Positions 22,975 through 26,998 of a stretch of 26,998 nt of DNA are shown in pieces. The position numbers were made by a program, and so were the translations under genes. Positions within the stretch are counted from its first letter, which is position 1, and each line of letters starts with the position of its first letter. Origin of the DNA: JTS-RE37 sp041743425 (GTDB taxonomy: Bacteria > Bacteroidota > Bacteroidia > Flavobacteriales > Flavobacteriaceae); NCBI GenBank assembly GCA_041743425.1, contig JBGTMS010000212.1:1-26998 (forward strand), in the 5' to 3' direction. The notes under the pieces are model-generated. The model saw nothing but the letters and a program-made list of their open reading frames with translations. It searched no databases and was not told where the DNA came from.

Positions 22975-24338
22975 TACCTTTTTAATTTTTTCACCTTATT
23001 ATACAGGGTTTGCCTGGAAATTCCAAGATGATCAGCAGCAGCGGTATAGTTTCCTTCATGTTGCTCCAGCGCCCTTCTGATCATAAGCAATTCCATCTCT
23101 TCCAGGGTATCCGGTCCGGTTTCGGCTGGAAGAACCGGTTGTGTATGTAACAGGAAATCGCCGGACTTTAATATGGAACCTTCCGAAAGAATTACGGCGC
23201 GCTCTATGGTATGAACCAGTTCCCGGATGTTCCCGGGCCAGTTGTAAGCCATTAATTTTTCCTGTGCACTCTGGTTGACACGCAGGCCGGGTTTACCATA
23301 TTTCGCCGCAAATTTATTAAGATAGAAATCGACCAGAAGTAGGATATCGCCTTCCCTCTCCCTGAGGGGAGGGACCTCTATTCTGATGGTATTGATCCTG
23401 TAAAGCAGATCTTCTCTGAAAAGGCCATCTGCAATCATTTGGTTCAGATTGCAATTAGTGGCACTGAGTAGCCTGATATCAACAGAAACAGGCTTGTTGG
23501 AACCAACACGCACAACGGTTTTATTCTGGATCGCCGATAATAATTTTGCCTGTGACTGTAGGGACAGATTGCCGATCTCATCAAGGAAGAGTGTTCCACC
23601 GTTGGCAGATTCGAATTTTCCTGCCCGGTCCTCCTTGGCATCCGTAAACGCCCCCTTTAAATGTCCGAATAATTCGCTTTCGAAAAGCGTCTCCGAGATA
23701 CTACCCATATCAACAGGAATGAAAACCTCTTCGCTTCGGGCAGATAGTTTATGAATTTCCCGGGCGATCAGTTCTTTTCCTGTGCCATTTTCTCCAGTAA
23801 TAAGCGTATTGACGTTGGTTTTAGCAACTTTCTGAACCATCTTTAACACAGAATTTAGGGCTCTTGAGTTACCAATGATAAAATTTTTGTTCTGATTGAT
23901 GACCCTTTTAAGATTGTGCTCGTTTTCCCGGAGCTGCCGGATCTCTTTCTCGGATTTCCGCAGGGAATAGGCCGATTTTACAGTTGCCAGCAATTTGTCA
24001 TTGTTCCACGGCTTTAATATAAAATCTACTGCGCCTTCCTTGAGCGCCTTTACTGCAAGATCTATGGCACCATAGGCTGTCATCATGATGACAGAGATCT
24101 GGGGTACCTTCTTTTTGATTTCCCGAAGCCAGTATAAGCCTTCATTCCCAGTGTTGACACCGGCGGAGAAATTCATGTCCAGTAATACGATATCGTAAGT
24201 TGGTAAGTCCCGGAAGGAAGAAAGCTGATTTGGATTGGAAAGGATGGTTACCGTCTTATACTCAAACTGCAATAGAATTTCAAGAGCGCTCAGCACGCTC
24301 TTGTTATCATCAATGACCAGTAATTTACCTTCCGACAT
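22974..24338 (-). CDS. NtrC-family sigma-54-dependent response regulator
   Basis: A 454-residue activator in three parts: receiver (Asp10/Asp11, phosphorylated Asp54, Lys109), AAA+ ATPase (Walker A GENGTGKE at 182-189, Walker B GGTLFLDEIG at 247-256) and a Fis-like helix-turn-helix at the end (NYTAAADHLGISRQTLYNKVKKLK). The loop that touches sigma-54, normally GAFTGA, is GAFTDA at 229-234; I recall this variant in other Bacteroidota activators. It should bind upstream sites as a hexamer and open sigma-54 promoters using ATP. It is divergent from tolC, and the kinase follows with a TAATG overlap. A 17-bp palindrome in the 201-bp gap is a plausible binding site. Confidence 0.93.
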   Translation of the reverse strand: MSEGKLLVIDDNKSVLSALEILLQFEYKTVTILSNPNQLSSFRDLPTYDIVLLDMNFSAGVNTGNEGLYWLREIKKKVPQISVIMMTAYGAIDLAVKALKEGAVDFILKPWNNDKLLATVKSAYSLRKSEKEIRQLRENEHNLKRVINQNKNFIIGNSRALNSVLKMVQKVAKTNVNTLITGENGTGKELIAREIHKLSARSEEVFIPVDMGSISETLFESELFGHLKGAFTDAKEDRAGKFESANGGTLFLDEIGNLSLQSQAKLLSAIQNKTVVRVGSNKPVSVDIRLLSATNCNLNQMIADGLFREDLLYRINTIRIEVPPLREREGDILLLVDFYLNKFAAKYGKPGLRVNQSAQEKLMAYNWPGNIRELVHTIERAVILSEGSILKSGDFLLHTQPVLPAETGPDTLEEMELLMIRRALEQHEGNYTAAADHLGISRQTLYNKVKKLKR

Positions 24339-24398
24339 AGGATTGAGGTTCTAATAACATAACCAAGTTACAAATGATAAGCATCGCTTGCGCAGTTG

Positions 24399-24415
24399 TG
24401 TCCATATTTTGGACA
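24399..24415. promoter_or_regulatory. 17-bp palindrome, candidate activator-binding site
   Basis: TGTCCA (24399-24404) and TGGACA (24410-24415) are perfect inverted arms around TATTT. It lies about 100 bp upstream of the possible sigma-54 -24 site at 24500 and 61 bp ahead of the minus-strand regulator start, as expected for an enhancer shared by a divergent pair. Binding is inferred. Confidence 0.45.
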
Positions 24416-24493
24416 ATATCTGTACAACTATTTTACAAAAATTTCAATAAATTGTATCATCACTCATTTAATATTCTAGAAATGAGAGAATTG

Positions 24494-24515
24494 TATTTTT
24501 GGCACAACTCTGGAG
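24494..24515 (+). promoter_or_regulatory. Promoter region of tolC: exact TAnnTTTG overlapping an incomplete sigma-54-like site
   Basis: TATTTTTG at 24494-24501 is an exact housekeeping -7 element. Overlapping it, TGGCAC at 24500-24505 is a perfect sigma-54 -24 half, but the -12 half five bases later is TGGAG instead of TTGCA/T, keeping the G of the key GC and losing the C. Either could drive tolC (ATG at 24540); the neighbouring NtrC-type gene favours the second, the mismatch the first. Confidence 0.35.
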
Positions 24516-24539
24516 TATGTATTATCATATTATTAATCT

Positions 24540-25883
24540 ATGCGCCGGAAACTGAGAGTATTTCTTCTCATTCTGTTGAATCATGTGGCTGGAATGGCTC
24601 AGGATACCTGGACATTGGATGATTGTGTACGATATGCCCTGGAGCACAACCTTGAACTCAGGGATTATAAGTTCAATACACAATCGGACCGTGAGACCTA
24701 CCGGCAGTCGTTCAGAGATCTGTTACCGACTGTCAATGCATTTTCAGAATACAACATACGTTTCGGACGTTCCGTAGATCCAAATGACAACAGTATTGTG
24801 AATACCGATTTCTTTTCGAACAACTATTCCCTGCAGTCTAATGTGGATCTTTTTCAGGGTTTCATGAAATTGAATACCATTAAGGCGTCACAATTTCTGT
24901 ATAAGGCGACAAAGGAAGAGACGCTGCAGCAAAAATATCTGCTTGGCTTCCGGGTCATGCAGGCTTTTTACGACATCCAGTTCTACGAAGGGTTGGTGCT
25001 CATCTCTGAAGAGCAACTGGTTGTTTCAGAGGGAAATCTGAATCTTGTTCAGCGACAGATCAATCTCGGCATGAAGGCGGGAGCCGACTTATATGAGGCA
25101 GAGTCCCTGCTCCTCACCGATAAATTGAATGTAACCCAAAGCAAAAACCAGCTGGTAGCCGCAAAACTGAAGCTCATTCAGGAAATGAATTTAAAAGGTG
25201 CCAGTGACATTTCCATCCAATCAGGGATTACAGAGAACTTCATGGAACCTGAGGATACTGCTGTCCAATCGGATTCAATTTATAATACTGCCAGGGACTT
25301 TCTCCCCATTCTCAAGGCCCGGGAATATCGTGCAAAAGCTGCCAAAAAGCAAGTTGCCGTGGCCAGGGGGGAACTCTATCCTTCACTATCATTATTCGGG
25401 GGATATGGAACGGGCTATTACGAAACCACCAGGGATAGTCTGGGAAATACCCTCGCCTTTGGTGATCAGTTCAGGGATAACACCTTTCAATTCGTGGGCG
25501 TCTCTCTTTCTTTGCCCATAAGTAACGGCTGGTCTGTACGTTCCAGGGTGAAACAACAGAAAATTGAGCATATGCGTGCCAATAACAACCTGGAATTACA
25601 GGAACAGGAATTGTTTCAGGTTATACAATTGCTGGTTCAGGATTACCACTCTCTCCAGGTTGAGTACGAACAGAGCACTCAAAAAATGGCCTCGAGAAAT
25701 CTGGCCTTTACCATTGCCCAAAAGCGGTATGAAAAGGGATTAATCAACTCCCTGGAGCTTTTTACCGCCAAAAATCTTTATGCAGGGGCCCAAAATGAAA
25801 ATTTACAGGTACGCCTCCGGACTGAAGTCAACAGGAGCACGCTTGACTTTTACAGAGGGCTGCCTGTTTTTAGTATCAATTAG
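24540..25883 (+). CDS. TolC-family outer-membrane efflux protein
   Basis: A 447-residue exported channel protein. The signal peptide MRRKLRVFLLILLNHVAGMAQ is followed by WTLDDCVRYALEHNLELRDYK, the usual start of an OEP repeat. Two helical-hairpin repeats are seen: about residues 20-230 and 240-447, the second with AREYRAKAAKKQVAVARGELYPSLSLFGGYG. Beta-strand segments such as NYSLQSNVDLFQGF and FQFVGVSLSLPISNG would build the barrel. It would form the trimeric exit duct for an ABC or RND pump. The adaptor gene follows after 17 bp. The NtrC/kinase pair is divergent and is the likely regulator. Confidence 0.92.
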   Translation: MRRKLRVFLLILLNHVAGMAQDTWTLDDCVRYALEHNLELRDYKFNTQSDRETYRQSFRDLLPTVNAFSEYNIRFGRSVDPNDNSIVNTDFFSNNYSLQSNVDLFQGFMKLNTIKASQFLYKATKEETLQQKYLLGFRVMQAFYDIQFYEGLVLISEEQLVVSEGNLNLVQRQINLGMKAGADLYEAESLLLTDKLNVTQSKNQLVAAKLKLIQEMNLKGASDISIQSGITENFMEPEDTAVQSDSIYNTARDFLPILKAREYRAKAAKKQVAVARGELYPSLSLFGGYGTGYYETTRDSLGNTLAFGDQFRDNTFQFVGVSLSLPISNGWSVRSRVKQQKIEHMRANNNLELQEQELFQVIQLLVQDYHSLQVEYEQSTQKMASRNLAFTIAQKRYEKGLINSLELFTAKNLYAGAQNENLQVRLRTEVNRSTLDFYRGLPVFSIN

Positions 25884-25900
25884 TAGTATAATACCGAGTT

Positions 25901-26998
25901 ATGGATATAAAGCTTGAAAAAAAGAAAGGACTACGCCCGAAACACTATGGATATATTGCCCTGGGCCTGTTCCTGCTCTTCGCCGGTTATAAGATGATCT
26001 TTGATACCTCCGTTTCCACATTTCGCACGGAGCGCGACAAGCTTTCCATTTCAGAAGTGACTGCTGGGAAGTTTGACGATTACATAACGATCAATGGAAA
26101 TGTGGCTCCCATCACCACTATCTATATGGATGCATACGAAGGTGGCAGAGTAAAGGAAAAACTCATTGAAGAAGGAGCGATGGTCAAAGAGGGAGATATC
26201 ATTCTGAAACTTGAGAACAGGGGACTTTATGAACAAATCCTGGCAAGCGAGAGCAACCTGGCCTTGAAACAAAATGATCTGCGGTCTACCAAGCTGGCTT
26301 TCGACTCGCGGCAGGTGGAAGGCAAGAAATCCCTCGCCACCTCTGAGTACGAACTGGGCAGATTAAAAAGAAGCTTTGAACAAAACGAATCCTTATACAA
26401 AGATGAATTGATATCAAAGGAAATCTATTTAACCTCTAAAGAAAGTTTTGAACTTTCACAGAAACAATATGAAATCGTTAAACTTCAGACGGAGCAGGAC
26501 GATGAATTGCGGAAGACATCCCTGTCCGGCCTTGATACGGATCTGGCCCGGATGAAGACGACCTTGTCCATGGTCTATGAGCGAATAGATCAGTTGAATG
26601 TAAGGGCACCGGCTGACGGCCAGCTGGGATTCCTGGACGCGGAGATCGGCCAGAGTATCACTCAGGGAGAACCTATTGGACAGATTAACGTCCTTACTGA
26701 TTATAAAATCGAGGCCGCCATTGATGAACACTACGTTGACCGTGTTATCAGGGATCTAACCGCCATCCTTGAAAGGAATGGCAAGGAATACCCGCTTCGA
26801 CTGAGGAAAGTGTATCCGGAAGTGCGCAACGGGAAATTTAAAGTAGATCTGATATTTACGGATGAGAAGCCGGAAACCATACGAACAGGGCAGAGCTATA
26901 ACATTAAGTTACAACTCGGCGAATCGAGCGATGCCTTGCTGCTTCCAAAAGGGAGCTTTTTTCAAAGTACCGGAGGACAATGGATTTTCGTCATTGAT
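25901..26998 (+). CDS. HlyD/MacA-type periplasmic adaptor (3' end outside window)
   Basis: The frame opens with ATG at 25901 and stays open for 366 codons to the end of the window, so the gene is incomplete. An N-terminal membrane anchor (about residues 16-34) is followed by a lipoyl half (NGNVAPITTIYMDAYEGGRV and KEGDIILKLEN, 66-105), a long predicted coiled-coil (about 110-230, charged heptads), the second lipoyl half (LNVRAPADGQLGFLDAEIGQSITQGEPIG, 232-260) and a beta-barrel domain. This is the layout of membrane-fusion adaptors that join an inner-membrane pump to TolC. The anchor and long coiled-coil favour a MacA-like partner of an ABC transporter; the pump genes should lie just beyond the window. 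Confidence 0.92.
   Translation, partial: MDIKLEKKKGLRPKHYGYIALGLFLLFAGYKMIFDTSVSTFRTERDKLSISEVTAGKFDDYITINGNVAPITTIYMDAYEGGRVKEKLIEEGAMVKEGDIILKLENRGLYEQILASESNLALKQNDLRSTKLAFDSRQVEGKKSLATSEYELGRLKRSFEQNESLYKDELISKEIYLTSKESFELSQKQYEIVKLQTEQDDELRKTSLSGLDTDLARMKTTLSMVYERIDQLNVRAPADGQLGFLDAEIGQSITQGEPIGQINVLTDYKIEAAIDEHYVDRVIRDLTAILERNGKEYPLRLRKVYPEVRNGKFKVDLIFTDEKPETIRTGQSYNIKLQLGESSDALLLPKGSFFQSTGGQWIFVID

Overview
The window looks like ordinary chromosome from a member of the Bacteroidota, most likely a marine-type flavobacterium. The pointers are: two small proteins ending in type IX secretion sorting domains, the Bacteroidota-specific DUF4271 and DUF4296 families, several exact matches to the Bacteroidota -7 promoter element TAnnTTTG, weak or absent Shine-Dalgarno sites, and a gene order (polyprenol-phosphate mannose synthase, dihydroorotase, DUF4296, epimerase, and the facing DUF4271 and hemD) that I recall from flavobacterial genomes. 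There is no phage, insertion sequence, CRISPR array, tRNA or rRNA in the window.

Layout. 1-3108: 3' end of leuS, a SemiSWEET sugar transporter, alanine dehydrogenase and a membrane zinc peptidase. 3109-5585: a GNAT acetyltransferase gene broken across three frames, then (minus strand) a saccharopine-dehydrogenase-like gene followed by an Lrp/AsnC regulator. 5663-8511: DUF423 membrane protein and ATP-dependent PEP carboxykinase, facing hemD. 7762-10837 (minus): a GT39-type membrane glycosyltransferase, DUF4271 and hemD, packed with overlapping stops and starts. 10972-14462: polyprenol-phosphate mannose synthase, dihydroorotase and a DUF4296 lipoprotein in a tight plus-strand operon, facing an NAD-dependent epimerase. 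14558-17807: tyrS facing a LuxE-like acyl-protein synthetase, then two tiny secreted proteins that are almost only a T9SS sorting domain. 18129-21591: a PhoB/PhoR-like two-component pair, then trmB, a LysE-family exporter and an alkyltransferase-like protein. 21628-26998: an NtrC-type response regulator and its kinase on the minus strand, divergent from tolC and a MacA/HlyD-type adaptor cut by the window end.

Working together: the nitrogen/carbon genes (alanine dehydrogenase, saccharopine-dehydrogenase-like enzyme, Lrp, PckA) suggest amino-acid use feeding gluconeogenesis. The mannose-lipid synthase and the divergent GT39 enzyme could be donor maker and user. The NtrC/kinase pair probably controls the divergent efflux genes. 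The 201-bp gap between them holds a 17-bp palindrome and an incomplete sigma-54-like site.

Nothing here amounts to a clearly new system. The points best worth a second look are the twin sorting-domain-only secreted proteins, the kinase/activator/efflux control region, the 29-bp inverted repeat abutting the saccharopine-dehydrogenase start codon, the three-frame pseudogene, and family-specific active-site substitutions in the alkyltransferase-like protein, dihydroorotase and NtrC-type activator. All functional calls come from reading motifs by eye; no database search was run.
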